Shown here piece after piece: positions 1 to 9,600 of a DNA stretch of 64,000 nucleotides; position 1 is the stretch's first letter, and every line of letters begins with the position of its first letter. The position numbers and the translations under genes are program-made. The notes beneath the pieces are model-generated. The model saw nothing but the letters and a program-made list of their open reading frames with translations, did no database searches and was not told where the DNA came from. The stretch lies in assembly GCF_002563925.1 (NCBI RefSeq), contig NZ_PDJD01000001.1, positions 2,548,973 to 2,612,972 on the forward strand, in the 5' to 3' direction. The DNA comes from Serinibacter salmoneus. GTDB lineage: Bacteria; Actinomycetota; Actinomycetes; Actinomycetales; Beutenbergiaceae.

Positions 1-1442
1 TGCGGCAGTCCGTCACAGAGGACCAGGGTATCCAGCAGCAGCTCGACGACCTCCAGGCCGAGGTTGCTCGCCGTGGTTGGACGCTGCTGCGGACCTACGT
101 GGACAACGACGTCTCGGCCACCAAGGCGCGTGGTGAGAGCACTGCGTGGGCCAAGATGCTGGGCGACTTCGACGCCGGTGACTTCGACACGCTGCTGGTC
201 ACAGAGACGTCCAGGCTCACGCGTTCGCTCACTGACGTCCTGGAGGTCAGGCCACCCCGCCGCAACATCCGCGTGGTCACCGTCCGCGAAGGCATCGATA
301 CCGCGAACGATGACTTCTCGCTGAAGATCCTCGTGCTGGTTGCCGAGAAGGAGATCGAGACCAAGAGGCAGCGCGCGGCCAGATACGCGGCTGAGCGGCG
401 CCTGCAGGGGCATCCCACGGCGGGCCTGACGCCGCACGGGTATAGGTGGGTGCCCGCGGGCGAGCGAGACGCCTCCGGAGCCCGTTATGCCGTGGTGGCC
501 GACGAGGCTGCAGACGTGAAGAGGATCTACTCTGAGTACCTTGGAGGTGCCCCCCTCGCGCAGATTGCTCGCGACCTCAACAGTGCGGGACGGCGCACGC
601 GAGCAGGTGCCCGGTGGGCGGCACCAACGGTGCGCCGGGTGCTGCTGAACCCGGTCTACGCAGCGCTGCTGCAGTCCTCCCAGGAGTCGGGCAAGCATTC
701 CCTGGCAGCCATTGACCTCGCCGAGTGTCGCCCCGGGGCGTGGCCGCCGATCATCGAGCGATCCCAACTCGAGGCCGCCCGTGGCCGGCTGTTGGGAGTG
801 AAGCCGAACCACGCAGGGACAGCTCGCGCGTGGTTGTTGTCTGGCCTGGCCCTGTGCGCGGTGTGTCGTGAGCCGGTGCGGTCAGCTCGCGGCGAGACAC
901 ACCCCACACCACGCCGCGACGGCTCGGGGGCTGCTACCAGTCAGCGCTACCACGCCTACAGGTGCGTCAACGGCCACTTCATGCGGAACGGCGACATCAT
1001 CGACAAGTTCGTCGCTGTCGTGGCTACGGCTCGGATCGCGCAGGCAGACACGCGGCCGCTGGTGCAACCCGCAGCGGACGAGGTCGACGTCGGTGCGCTG
1101 AGCGCCCACCGCGAAGAGCTCCGTGGTCGGCGCAGTGCTATCGCCGGGCTCATCGCTGCTGGCCACATGAGCAGCGCCGATGCGGAGGAAGCCCTGGTTG
1201 GCCTCGACCGCGACATCGCCGAGGTGGAGACGTCGATCGCGCGGGCGCTGATGGCCGAGCCGCTGGCGGAGTTCTCCGGGGTGCAGGACGCTCAGCAGTG
1301 GTGGGATGAGGCCACGCTAGCGCGGCGCCGCTCGTTCATCGAGCAGACCATGGAAGTTCTGATCCACCCCGTGGGCAAGGGCCGGCGGGTGACGAGCCTG
1401 GAGGCGTGCGCCGACACCGTGACCATCGAGTGGCTCCGGTGA
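1..1442 (+). CDS. Large serine recombinase (integrase), 5' end cut by window edge
   Basis: The reading frame is open from base 3. It begins RQSVTEDQGIQQQ, where the Ser at 9-11 is the expected catalytic serine of the R-x-S motif, so only about ten residues are missing. The resolvase domain continues with DNDVSATKARGES and SRLTR, followed by the long E helix (VAEKEIETKRQRAARYA). A Recombinase domain follows, then a zinc-ribbon-like region (CAVC ... C..H around 855-985) and a C-terminal coiled coil. This order is that of phage and ICE large serine integrases. It most likely integrates the element, and the DUF4244 gene at 38.4 kb is the probable target. A separate excision factor would be expected; the HTH protein at 4093-4392 is one candidate. 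Confidence 0.93.
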   Translation, partial: RQSVTEDQGIQQQLDDLQAEVARRGWTLLRTYVDNDVSATKARGESTAWAKMLGDFDAGDFDTLLVTETSRLTRSLTDVLEVRPPRRNIRVVTVREGIDTANDDFSLKILVLVAEKEIETKRQRAARYAAERRLQGHPTAGLTPHGYRWVPAGERDASGARYAVVADEAADVKRIYSEYLGGAPLAQIARDLNSAGRRTRAGARWAAPTVRRVLLNPVYAALLQSSQESGKHSLAAIDLAECRPGAWPPIIERSQLEAARGRLLGVKPNHAGTARAWLLSGLALCAVCREPVRSARGETHPTPRRDGSGAATSQRYHAYRCVNGHFMRNGDIIDKFVAVVATARIAQADTRPLVQPAADEVDVGALSAHREELRGRRSAIAGLIAAGHMSSADAEEALVGLDRDIAEVETSIARALMAEPLAEFSGVQDAQQWWDEATLARRRSFIEQTMEVLIHPVGKGRRVTSLEACADTVTIEWLR

Positions 1443-1473
1443 GGATGTCAGGGGCCGGTGCGATGGTGCTGTC

Positions 1474-2016
1474 ATGGAGCGCGTAGAGGTAGCCACCGAT
1501 GATGTCGATGTCGAACTCGAGTTGCGGCGGTGGGGGGACGAGTACGACGTGACCCGTGGGCTGCGGGGCCGGATCGTCGACTACGGGTCAGGTCCGGAGA
1601 CGATCGAACTCGGCGGGTTCGCTGGACTGGTTTCCAGGCGTCCATACGACCCGAACCTCTGGAACGCCGGAGACTCTCTCGACGGTGACTCTGCAGCACT
1701 CGCCGAGGCAGCGATAGCCATCCTCGACGAGTTGGATCGCGAGGTCGAGGTCCTCTTCATGCTGGAGCATCTGGTCGTGAAGCCTCAGTACCGCGGCAAC
1801 GGCCTGACGGGCCGGGTAATCGAGGACGCGCTGGAGGTCCTCCAGTGCCCTGAGGCCCTCGCTCTGGTGGTGGTGATCCCCGAGCCACTGCAGGAGGACG
1901 GGACCGTGCTGGTGAGCGAGGAGCCTGGGTATGACGAGTCCCGGGAGAAGGTCATCGCCGCCTACGAGGCCGCTGGGTTCGAGCGGTGGCAGGACACCAA
2001 GGTCTGGTGGAGGTAG
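1474..2016 (+). CDS. GNAT-like acetyltransferase domain protein
   Basis: This 180-residue protein has a segment around residues 95-120, LEHLVVKPQYRGNGLTGRV, that matches the GNAT beta4-alpha3 pattern with the acetyl-CoA pyrophosphate loop (Y-R-G-x-G-L). The C-terminal stretch AAYEAAGFERW also fits the fold, as in many N-acetyltransferases. The substrate cannot be told. It lies 31 bp after the recombinase in the same direction and converges on the replication genes, so it is probably cargo at the left end of the element. Confidence 0.6.
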   Translation: MERVEVATDDVDVELELRRWGDEYDVTRGLRGRIVDYGSGPETIELGGFAGLVSRRPYDPNLWNAGDSLDGDSAALAEAAIAILDELDREVEVLFMLEHLVVKPQYRGNGLTGRVIEDALEVLQCPEALALVVVIPEPLQEDGTVLVSEEPGYDESREKVIAAYEAAGFERWQDTKVWWR

Positions 2017-2045
2017 ACGCACCTCGGCGTCCCGCCACAGCATCA

Positions 2046-2309
2046 CTAGCCCAATCGCAGGGCCGGCTCCTCGGAGCCGGCCCTGACTGCTTCCAGGCGC
2101 GCAGCCACCCACTGCTCACAGGTCATGCGGCGGACATCGGCCACGCCCGGCCAGGGACGTGCCTCGCGTGGGTCGACCCCGGCGCGGGTGATGGCCGGGT
2201 GTCCTGGGCGAGCGCGGCCGTCGAACTCCGGGTGGCGCCGGAGATAGGCGTAGGCGGCCTCGTAGAAGATGGTCAGGCGCGCCTCGTCGGTCGGGTCGAT
2301 GTGGGTCAC
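2046..2309 (-). CDS. Small protein translationally coupled to the primase
   Basis: The GTG start at 2309-2307 overlaps the primase stop codon as GTGA, which fixes the start and indicates translational coupling. The 87-residue product begins VTHIDPTDEARLTIFYEAAY and contains RRHPEFDGRARPGHPA. I recognise no family. It is mostly helical by appearance and has no signal or membrane segment. Its last codons coincide with a strong inverted repeat (2059-2084), which is probably the operon terminator. A longer open frame runs upstream, but it would lie within the primase gene and is not needed. Confidence 0.6.
   Translation of the reverse strand: MTHIDPTDEARLTIFYEAAYAYLRRHPEFDGRARPGHPAITRAGVDPREARPWPGVADVRRMTCEQWVAARLEAVRAGSEEPALRLG
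2059..2084. terminator. Bidirectional hairpin between convergent genes
   Basis: A perfect 12-bp inverted repeat (AGGGCCGGCTCC and GGAGCCGGCCCT, 2-nt centre) lies between the GNAT-like gene and the replication operon. It overlaps the last codons of the minus-strand gene at 2046-2309. No clear T-run follows. Confidence 0.65.
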
Positions 2310-4096
2310 GCGGTGGCTCCAGCCGTGGCGGCGCGAGAGGACGTCCTGACGAAGCCGCGATACCGATCCTTGAGCACAGGTCGGCACATCAGGCGCAGGT
2401 CATTGCCGCCGTAGCCTGGGTTCTTCCAGTCCGTCAGGTCGTAGGTGTGGATGAGCAGTTCAAGGGCGTCCATCTTCGTGCCCACCGAAACGGCGCCCTT
2501 CCCCGTCTGCTCCCAGCCTCCAGCCAGGCTAACGACAGGACGCAGTGCCATCAGAAACGTGTTGCGACCCATGACCTTGCCCGAGGGGTTGGTCTTGGCG
2601 AACCACGCCTTGAAGTGGTCGTACACGAACTCGTTCGGCAGGAGATCCCAGACGTATTGTTCCTTGAACTCGCTCCAGAACGAGCGCACCGGGTCGTTGT
2701 GCTCCTTGTAATCATCTAGCACGCGCTGGGTCGCCTCGGGCTCATCGAGCTGCCAGTAGGGGTCGATGTCGCACATGACGTGCTTGACGACGAACTCCTG
2801 GACTTCCTTGCGCTGCAGGTAGGTGTCCTTGATGTAGCGGAACCCTCCCTTGGCGAAGTGCTTCTCGAAGGGCACGAACAGCTGCCGGCGGTAGAAGCTC
2901 TCCGAGCGATCGCGCACCTGGGGGAACTCGTTCAGGCACTGCACCATGAATCCCCAGAACCGGTAGTTGATCGGCACCAGGCCCTTGCGGTTGATGGAGA
3001 TGACGTCGTTGGTCACGATCGCCTTGAGGTTGGCGACCTTGTCCAGGAACGTGCCGACGTCGTTCTCGTCCACGATGATGGCCATCGCCTGGGTGAGCGG
3101 CTCCAGCATAAAGTCCTTGCCGAAGTTCGACAGCGGGATCGAGGCGCTGGATCCCTCACCGACGATGTTGCGCATCAGCTCGGCGAAGGTGCCCTTACCG
3201 TTGTTGCCGCGCTGGGAGTACAGCCAGGCTGTCTTGTTCCAGCGCACGTAGGGACGCATGACGGCGCCGATGACCTGCCAGAGCAGGGCAACCACCTCAG
3301 GGTCGTCCGAGAGGCTCTGCACCCATCGCACGACGTCCCAGCTGGTCACCTCCCAGCCCTTGGCCTCATAGGCGGCGATCTCGTCCTTGCTGATCTCGAT
3401 GTCGGTCTCAGGGTCGCTGGGATCCTGGGCCCGGTAGTAGATCGGCATCTCGGCATCAGGGTTGATGGCCGTGGCGAGCTTGGAGGTGAAGATGAACTCC
3501 GGGGAGAAGTCCAGCAGGGTGTGCTGCTCGTAGTCCCAGACGCCGTTGGCGAAGGGCGAGAGTTCACGGCGGGTGGTGCGCTCGACCTGAGGTGCGGTCT
3601 CACGCATCACGTGGGCCACCTCTTTGCTGGCGGTGATGCTCATCTCGCGGTTGTAGCGACGAGCGATCGCGCCCACTGCCGTCTCGCCGGTCAGGTAGAT
3701 GCCGGCGCTGGGGCCCTGGTCCTCATAGACAGCCACCAGGTCGTAGGTGCGCGAGGTGCCCAGTCCGCCGGCGGTGATGAGACAGCCGTGGTGGAGCCGG
3801 ATGAGGATGGCTGCGATCTGGGCGTTGGTTAGCACCTTGAGGTTGGTGAGCTTGTTGTTGCCCTTGGCTGCCGCGTTGAGCGTGGCGAACCGGCGGTTCA
3901 CGCGGGTGATGAGCACCTGCTTGATGTGGCCGGGCTCGGGGGGCGGGGTGCCCGTGCGCTTGGGGTCGATCTCGTCGAGGTAGTACTCGGTGATCTCGGC
4001 GATGACGTCGTCGTAGATGACGGCTTCGGTGCCGGTGTTGGACGAACCCTTGCCAGCGGCGCGGGCCTTGTCGATGTCGAGGACCGAGGCGCTCAT
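2306..4096 (-). CDS. Phage/plasmid primase-helicase, P4/D5 family
   Basis: The 596-residue protein has an N-terminal region like the D5_N segment of P4-type primases. An SF3-type ATPase follows, with Walker A GNNGKGT at residues 298-304, Walker B MAIIVDEND, and the sensor region VQCLNEFPQVRDRSESFYRR. Such proteins unwind and prime replicating phage, plasmid or ICE DNA. The N-terminal archaeo-eukaryotic primase domain of full P4 alpha is not evident, so primase activity is uncertain. It starts in a 4-bp ATGA overlap with the HTH gene upstream. The operon reads away from the iteron region at 4.6-4.9 kb, which is the likely origin it serves. Confidence 0.9.
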   Translation of the reverse strand: MSASVLDIDKARAAGKGSSNTGTEAVIYDDVIAEITEYYLDEIDPKRTGTPPPEPGHIKQVLITRVNRRFATLNAAAKGNNKLTNLKVLTNAQIAAILIRLHHGCLITAGGLGTSRTYDLVAVYEDQGPSAGIYLTGETAVGAIARRYNREMSITASKEVAHVMRETAPQVERTTRRELSPFANGVWDYEQHTLLDFSPEFIFTSKLATAINPDAEMPIYYRAQDPSDPETDIEISKDEIAAYEAKGWEVTSWDVVRWVQSLSDDPEVVALLWQVIGAVMRPYVRWNKTAWLYSQRGNNGKGTFAELMRNIVGEGSSASIPLSNFGKDFMLEPLTQAMAIIVDENDVGTFLDKVANLKAIVTNDVISINRKGLVPINYRFWGFMVQCLNEFPQVRDRSESFYRRQLFVPFEKHFAKGGFRYIKDTYLQRKEVQEFVVKHVMCDIDPYWQLDEPEATQRVLDDYKEHNDPVRSFWSEFKEQYVWDLLPNEFVYDHFKAWFAKTNPSGKVMGRNTFLMALRPVVSLAGGWEQTGKGAVSVGTKMDALELLIHTYDLTDWKNPGYGGNDLRLMCRPVLKDRYRGFVRTSSRAATAGATA

Positions 4097-4392
4097 CGGG
4101 CGACCTCCGCGCGCTCGAGCATCTCGACCACGGCCGACTCCGTGATGCGCCGTGTGCCGCCACTCAGGCAGACAGCAGTCAGCTCGCCAGATGCGACAAG
4201 GCGGGTCACGGTGCGGGTGTGGACGCCGAGGTAATCGGCGACCTGGGTGTAGGTCAGCAGGACGGGGAGTGCTGGGGTGGGAGGCTCACTCAGGAGAGCG
4301 GTCTCGTGAGGGACAGCGGACATGATCATCAGCCAATCGAAGAAGGAGGCCGTGGAGTCAAGTTCGCCTTCAGGGAGGCAGTGACTGTTCAC
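4093..4392 (-). CDS. Excisionase/MerR-type helix-turn-helix DNA-binding protein
   Basis: The core LTYTQVADYLGVHTRTVTRLVASGELTAV followed by GGTRRI is the standard winged-HTH excisionase motif of about 50 residues. The start is uncertain: GTG at 4392 gives 99 residues, while ATG at 4329 or 4323 gives 78 or 76 and removes an unconserved N-terminus. The stop overlaps the primase start by 4 bp. It could be the excisionase partner of the serine recombinase, or the replication protein that binds the iterons just upstream. The sequence does not decide between these. Confidence 0.8.
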   Translation of the reverse strand: MNSHCLPEGELDSTASFFDWLMIMSAVPHETALLSEPPTPALPVLLTYTQVADYLGVHTRTVTRLVASGELTAVCLSGGTRRITESAVVEMLERAEVAR

Positions 4393-4578
4393 TGCCCGGC
4401 TACGATCGCGGCACCCTGCGTCTGCGGCCAGCTGCCGGTCGGCAACCTTGTCAGGAGGGGATCACACCCACAGGCCGACTTCTGTCGTCCTGTGGCCACA
4501 ATTCTACCGGCGGAACGTCCCATTGTCCACTGTGTCGGGCGGAGTTCACCGGGGGTGAGAGCCTGGTCAGGGCAAAGC

Positions 4579-4921
4579 GTGTGCAGTCCGGGGTGAAGAG
4601 TGTGCAGTTCGGGGCCAAGAGTGTGCAGTTCAGCGGAAAAGCGTGCAGGCTGATCGTTGGTATCTCAACAAGAATCTCTCCTACTGCACACTTTACACAC
4701 TTCTCTATAAGTCTAATGTGGTAGATGCTGATCGAACACGTGTACGCATGCGTGTGTGTACGTACCATAGAGAAGTTGGGAGAAAGTGTGCGATCTGTGC
4801 AACGGAAGCCAAGATCGTTGGAAGTGCAACGATTCTGCCGCACACTCTTGGTCCTGAACTGCACAGATCCGGGTCGACATTACACACATCCGGGCCCCAG
4901 TGCGCACGAAGAGTGTGCGGC
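4579..4921. repeat. Two opposed 21-bp iteron arrays around an AT-rich centre (candidate origin)
   Basis: Direct copies of GTGTGCAG start at 4579, 4600 and 4621, with a variant at 4641, at 21, 21 and 20 bp steps. Copies in the opposite orientation run from about 4838 to 4905 (for example CGCACACTCTTGG and CTGCACAG), again about 21 bp apart. Between them lies AT-richer sequence with the inverted pair TTCTCTAT (4701-4708) and ATAGAGAA (4767-4774) and the palindrome ACGCATGCGT (4744-4753). Helical-turn spacing, dyad symmetry and the adjacent primase-helicase all point to a replication origin or partition site. Confidence 0.7.
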
Positions 4922-4939
4922 GAGGTTGGTTGAGAACCA

Positions 4940-5468
4940 CTCCGGCTGCTCTCCGTGCACCCCGCAGACAGCCCCTTGCCCGTGAACCCCGGCCCTATTG
5001 ACTATCTTGCGCGCGCAGCGCGCTGATCTGCGTAGGCGGGTGTTTGCCTGATCCTTGCTCTCCGCCAGGAGCTCTTGCTCTCCGCTGGCGGCCCTTGCTC
5101 TCCGCTTGCTCTCCGTGTGTTATCGCAGGTCAGCTCGTGTTCTCCAGGGTTACGGAGAGCAGGAGAGCAAGATCGCGGGTGCGGTCGCACACGTGCACAT
5201 GCGCACGCAGCGCACGCGGCGGGTGTGCGTTCTTCTCGCGTAGGGACCTCCCATTCCTGCTCTCCTGCTCTCCGTAGTGGGTATTCATGCAGGTCAGCGG
5301 GGGTTTTAGGCGGAGAGCAGTGGCTGCAATCGTGCTCTCCGGCTGCTCTCCCGCTCTCCGGCTGCTCTCCGTGCACCCCTCGTGCAGCGCCTTGCTCATG
5401 AACTCCGGCACTGAGAACTGTCTTGCGCGCGCAGCGCGCTGATCTGGGTAGCCGGGGTTTGTCCGGTC
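4940..5468. repeat. GCTCTCCG repeat cluster framed by a ~113-bp direct duplication
   Basis: CTTGCTCTCCG occurs at 5054, 5074, 5094 and 5105 with 20-20-11 bp steps. Further direct copies lie near 5254-5273 and 5330-5375, and inverted copies near 5154-5169 and 5313. The cluster is framed by a direct duplication at offset 416: 4940-4963 equals 5356-5379, and TCTTGCGCGCGCAGCGCGCTGATCTG-like 26-bp segments at 5005-5030 and 5421-5446 are identical. It looks like a second protein-binding array. No gene is visible in 4393-5481. Confidence 0.7.
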
Positions 5469-5481
5469 CACGTGAGGGCGG

Positions 5482-5910
5482 CTAGCCGCGCTGCTCCCGC
5501 TCCCGCCGCTGCACCTCGGCCCTCAGCTCGTCTGTGGAGAACACGGCGAGCACCTGCTCAGCGAGTCGCCGGCGGCCCTCTATGGCTGCCTGTGCCTCGG
5601 CGGCCCTTGGCGTGGCCGCTCGGTGGTGCTCTTCGTCCATGAGCGCGGCTGCCTGTTCCCGGCCGAGGCCGGTGAGGGTCTCTGCGCTCACGCCCAGGAC
5701 GCTGGCCAGCCGCGCGACCGTCGGGTCCGGGGGCACGACGCGGCGTGGCTCTCCGTTGCGGTAGCGGTACCCCGCTAGCGCTGTTCGCACGGTGGGTGCC
5801 GGCAGCCCTGACGCCTCGGCGATGGCCTGGACCGTCAGTCCTGATGTCCGGTACGCCGCATCGAGCACCTTGCATTCAATCGGTACGAGGCCCTCGGGGA
5901 TGTCCGCCAC
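5482..5910 (-). CDS. Helix-turn-helix DNA-binding protein next to the repeat cluster
   Basis: The 142-residue protein has two HTH-like parts. Residues ~18-50 read AYRTSGLTVQAIAEASGLPAPTVRTAL, and residues ~60-85 read DPTVARLASVLGVSAETLTGL. A charged helical C-terminus ends RAEVQRREREQRG. XRE-type regulators and plasmid replication regulators look like this. The stop codon is only 13 bp from the GCTCTCCG repeats, so these may be its operator or origin sites, but that is inference. It is separated from the relaxase operon by the terminator at 5935-5964. Confidence 0.65.
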   Translation of the reverse strand: MADIPEGLVPIECKVLDAAYRTSGLTVQAIAEASGLPAPTVRTALAGYRYRNGEPRRVVPPDPTVARLASVLGVSAETLTGLGREQAAALMDEEHHRAATPRAAEAQAAIEGRRRLAEQVLAVFSTDELRAEVQRREREQRG

Positions 5911-5934
5911 GTGGTGGACGCTACCAAGAACGAA

Positions 5935-5964
5935 AGGGGCACGGGCATTGCTGCCCGTGCCCCT
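5935..5964 (-). terminator. Rho-independent terminator of the relaxase operon
   Basis: A perfect 12-bp stem (AGGGGCACGGGC and GCCCGTGCCCCT) has a 6-nt loop. On the minus strand it is followed by TTTCGTTCTT. It lies 20 bp after the stop of the gene at 5985-6596. Confidence 0.85.
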
Positions 5965-5984
5965 CGTGGAATTGACCTAGCAGG

Positions 5985-6596
5985 TCACACTTCCATGCCG
6001 GCCTGCTCGCTCGACTCGGCGGCCTCGCGCTGCTGCCGGTCCCGCTCGAGGTGACCACGGGCCGCAGCCAGGCGGGTCGCCTGCGCGGTGGGCTCCGAAG
6101 CTGGTTCCTGGGTGGCTGGGTTCAGGGCGGCCTCGTGCGCCACCGCGGTCTCAGCGTCCTCAGCTTCGTCGGTGGCGGTAGCTTCCTGGACGGCGGCGGT
6201 GGTCTCGACCTCCTCAGCCTCGTGGGCCTCCGCTTCCTGGGCGTCTTCCTCCTGCAGCTCGGCCTCCTGGGCCTCGTCCTGCTGCTGCTGCTCCTCCGCC
6301 TGCTGGGCCTCGTCCTGCTGCTGCTGCTCCGCCTCCTGTTGCTCCGTTTCCTGTGCCTCCTGGGTGGCGCCCTCCCGCTGCTCCGCCTCGGCGGCCTCCT
6401 GCTGCTCGGCGCGCATGCGCTCCGCTCGCGCCCGCTGCAGCCGCAGGGCGCGCGCTGCGGCCCGGTACTCCGCGCTCGCGAGCTCATGCTGCCCGTACCG
6501 GTGGGCAACCGCGTCGGGCCCGTCGGTGGCGAGCAAGTGGCGGATACGGTGGGTCCGCTCCTGGTCGATGGTCTTGGCTGTTGGCTGGTCTGTCAT
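5985..6596 (-). CDS. Gln/Glu/Ala-rich coiled-coil protein, mobilisation accessory
   Basis: The N-terminal ~70 residues (including THRIRHLLATDGPDAVAHRYG) look folded. They are followed by about 110 residues of near-continuous Gln, Glu and Ala (QQEAEQQQQDEAQQ), a low-complexity acidic coiled coil. AGGAG lies 11 bp before the ATG. It follows the relaxase gene by 61 bp and precedes the operon terminator, so it is probably co-expressed with the relaxase. A role in relaxosome assembly or plasmid maintenance is a guess. The CAG/CTG-rich DNA could be prone to length change. Confidence 0.65.
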   Translation of the reverse strand: MTDQPTAKTIDQERTHRIRHLLATDGPDAVAHRYGQHELASAEYRAAARALRLQRARAERMRAEQQEAAEAEQREGATQEAQETEQQEAEQQQQDEAQQAEEQQQQDEAQEAELQEEDAQEAEAHEAEEVETTAAVQEATATDEAEDAETAVAHEAALNPATQEPASEPTAQATRLAAARGHLERDRQQREAAESSEQAGMEV

Positions 6597-6657
6597 GAAG
6601 AGCTCCTGTTGGTCGTGCGGTCGGTCCTGAATCGGCCTGTCGTGGTTGATCTGCTGA

Positions 6658-9600
6658 CTACATCTCCATCTGGTGCACCTCCTGGCTGGCCTCCGAGGTC
6701 TCCTGCGCCGGGCTCTCGCGCATCATCTGGACGGCCTGGGTGAGGCGACGCTGCCGCTCGTCGCTCGTGCGCTGGGTTGTGGGCAGCGACTCTGCGAGCC
6801 TCCGCTGCCGCTCAGGCTCCCTGTCGACGTACTCTCCGGAAGCGCGGTCGGCCTTGAGCGCCTCGAGGTGCTCCTTCTCCACGCTCAGACGGGCCTGCAC
6901 CTCGGCGATCTGACCCTTGGTGCCCAGGGCTCCGTAACGGTCGGTAGTGCGCTGCCGCTCGCGCAGTTCTTCGAGCCGCGCCACCAGCGCCCGACCTCGC
7001 TCCTGCGTCGCGGTGCCGGCCTCGGTCTGGGCGGCGCGCGCCTCAAGTCGGCTGCGCACGTCCTGGCTCATGGCATCGGCCACGCCCGGTGCATCCAGCA
7101 GCCGCCGGTCAACCCCCACCGCGGCGAACTGCTGCTCGAACTGGCGGCGCTGCTCAGGCGTCTGGGGCATGGCTCCGTGCCACCTCTCCTCGACCGCCGC
7201 GAGCCCGGCAAGACGCTGCTGCGCTGCTGGCGTGCTGGCCTCCAGGTCACGCAGCCGGGATCGGAACGGTGCGGGGGTGGCCGGCTCGCTCACCGGCGGA
7301 GCCTCCTCGATCACCGGGCGGCGGTGCTGCTCGACGGGTGTCGGCGCCAGGCTCTGGAGGCGATCGCACGCATCGGCACGCGCGGCGTCCAGGCCGTGGT
7401 CGGATCCCTCGCGTCCCATCGCCGCCACGAACTGTGCACGGGCGTCGTCCTCGTCCAGGCCGACGGCGTGGAGCACGTTTGCACTTCGTCCGCGGGTGAG
7501 TCCCACGTAGGTGCCTGCGGCGTTCATCTGGTCCGAGACCAGCGTGTGCGCGGTGTCCACGGTCATGCCTTGCGCTCCATGGGCCGTGACAGCGTAGGCG
7601 AGCTGCAGGTGCTCGCGGACGTAGTCGGCCTCGAGTGTGGCGTGGTGTCCGGTCTCGGCGTCCGCCACGATCACTCGGCCATCGCGGTTCACGCGCTTAA
7701 CAGTCCAGACCTGCCGGTTCGCGACCTGCAGGTCGGCATCGTTCTGGCGGGTCGCCACACGCGCTCCAACGGCGATCGGATCTCCATCGCGGCCGGTCGC
7801 TGTGACCCTGGTGTCCAGGACGCCGTCGGCGGCAAGGCTGTCGTACACCGCCCGGTTGATGCGGGCTGCGGTGGCGTTCGTCGCCGTGATGGCGATCGAG
7901 GACTGGTCTGCCTGCAGCTCCAGCGCCACCGTCTCGGCCACCCGGTCGATCACCTCGTCGGGCTCTCCGACCCGCACCTGGCCGCGCTCAGTGAGCAGCT
8001 CGAAGAAGCCCTCTGCGTCCTCCCGCTCGCGCAGCGCGAGGGATGCGGAGGCGTACTCTTCGTCGCTCGCACCATCCGCGGTGCGAAACCGGCGCACGTC
8101 TCGAAGGTCGTGGGCTGTGGTGGCCCGGTGCACGGCCTTGGCCAGGTATCCGCCGCGGCCCACAGCGGCGAGCTGGCGACGATCGCCCATCAGCACGAGC
8201 TGCACACCGGTGTCGTCGCAGTACTGGTGCAGTGCCTGGGCCGTGTTCATGTCGAGCATGCCGACCTCGTCCACGACCAGCGTGGTCCGCGCGTCCATGC
8301 GCAGGTGGTCGGGCTGGTGGCGCCACAGGTCAGGCAGGCTCCAGCGGCCCTGGTCGTCGAACCTCGCGCCGGCACGCACCAGGAGTCCGTGCACGGAGGA
8401 GCCCTCGGCGCCGATCTCGGACGCCATCTCCAGGGCGCCGCGCTTGGTCGGCGACACTGCAACAAGGCGCCTGCCCTCGGCCTGGATGGCCTCGTTGGCG
8501 GCCGACAGCATCGTGGTCTTACCGGTACCCGCCGCGCCCTCAATGACCACGAGCTGATGTGTGCCTGCGACAGCGCGGGCGGCTGCTGCCTGTCCGTCAG
8601 ACAGGCTGAAGCCGCCTCGGTCGACCTCGACCTCGCCATCGACGCCACCTGCCTGTGCGCGGCGCCGCAGGCTGCGCGTGATCGCCGCGTCGGTCGCCAG
8701 CACGGCGCGGGAGGTGTAGTGGCGGGCGCCCTCGAGGGTCACGCCGTCGTCGTAGAAGCTCACCAGCTCGACCTCCGCCGCCTGCAGCGCTGCTGCCTGC
8801 AGTGCGGAGGCGTCACCCATCACCGGCCTCAGTGCCAGTTGGCGGTCCAACGCGGCCATGAGGTCCGCCCGGGACCATGCTGAGTGCTGCTGCGCGAGGC
8901 TGGTGAGTGCGTCCTCGGCGATCTGCCGGGCATCCACGTCGTCGTGGCCGACGCTGTGGACCGCCCTGCTTGTGTTCGTCGGCACGACGGCGGCGAGCCG
9001 CGCGTCCTGGTCGAACTGTGCCTCGGCGGCGAGTTCATGCTTGTCCGGGCGCGTGGCCTGCCAGCCGACGTGATCCCACTGCTGCACCTGCCGCGCGCTC
9101 GGTTCCCGGCCGGGGTGCTCGGCTCGCCACTGAGCCTCCAGCGACTCCCTGCGGGCTGCCACCTGGTCACGCCGCTGCGAGAACTCATCGGAGAGCGTCT
9201 CGAACTCCTTGACTCCTCCGCCACCCTCGCCCGGCACCCAGGTGTACCCGGCCTCGGCGATCGCCTCGCGCAGCTCTACGTCGGTAGCGATCGCGAGATC
9301 CGCCGCGGCGTGCAGGCGCTCCGCCAGCCGGTAGAGCACGCTTCCGTCCGGTGCTCGCCATGCCTGGGTGCCATCGGGCAGGGTCACCAGGCCGGTGGTC
9401 AGAAACTGCACGTGACGGTGGGCGTGCGGGTCTCCTGTCCGAGAGGTGTGGTGCTGGACGGAGGTGAACTCGATCTGGTCGAACTTGACCTGCTCCTGCT
9501 TGCCGCGCGGCCCGACTCTGGTGACGGCATGCTCACGGTAGGCCTCGGCCATCCGCACCGCCGCGCGTGCCATCGCGCCCTCGAGCGCCTCAGCAATCCG

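Noticed and set aside
4643-4985. Short open frames across the iteron region
   Set aside because: They are made of repeated GTGTGC-derived residues, differ by frame and lack ribosome-binding sites; the repeats explain them.
6673-8883. 736-residue plus-strand open frame opposite the relaxase
   Set aside because: The relaxase has complete motifs on the minus strand. The opposite frame is low-complexity His/Leu/Gly without a domain.
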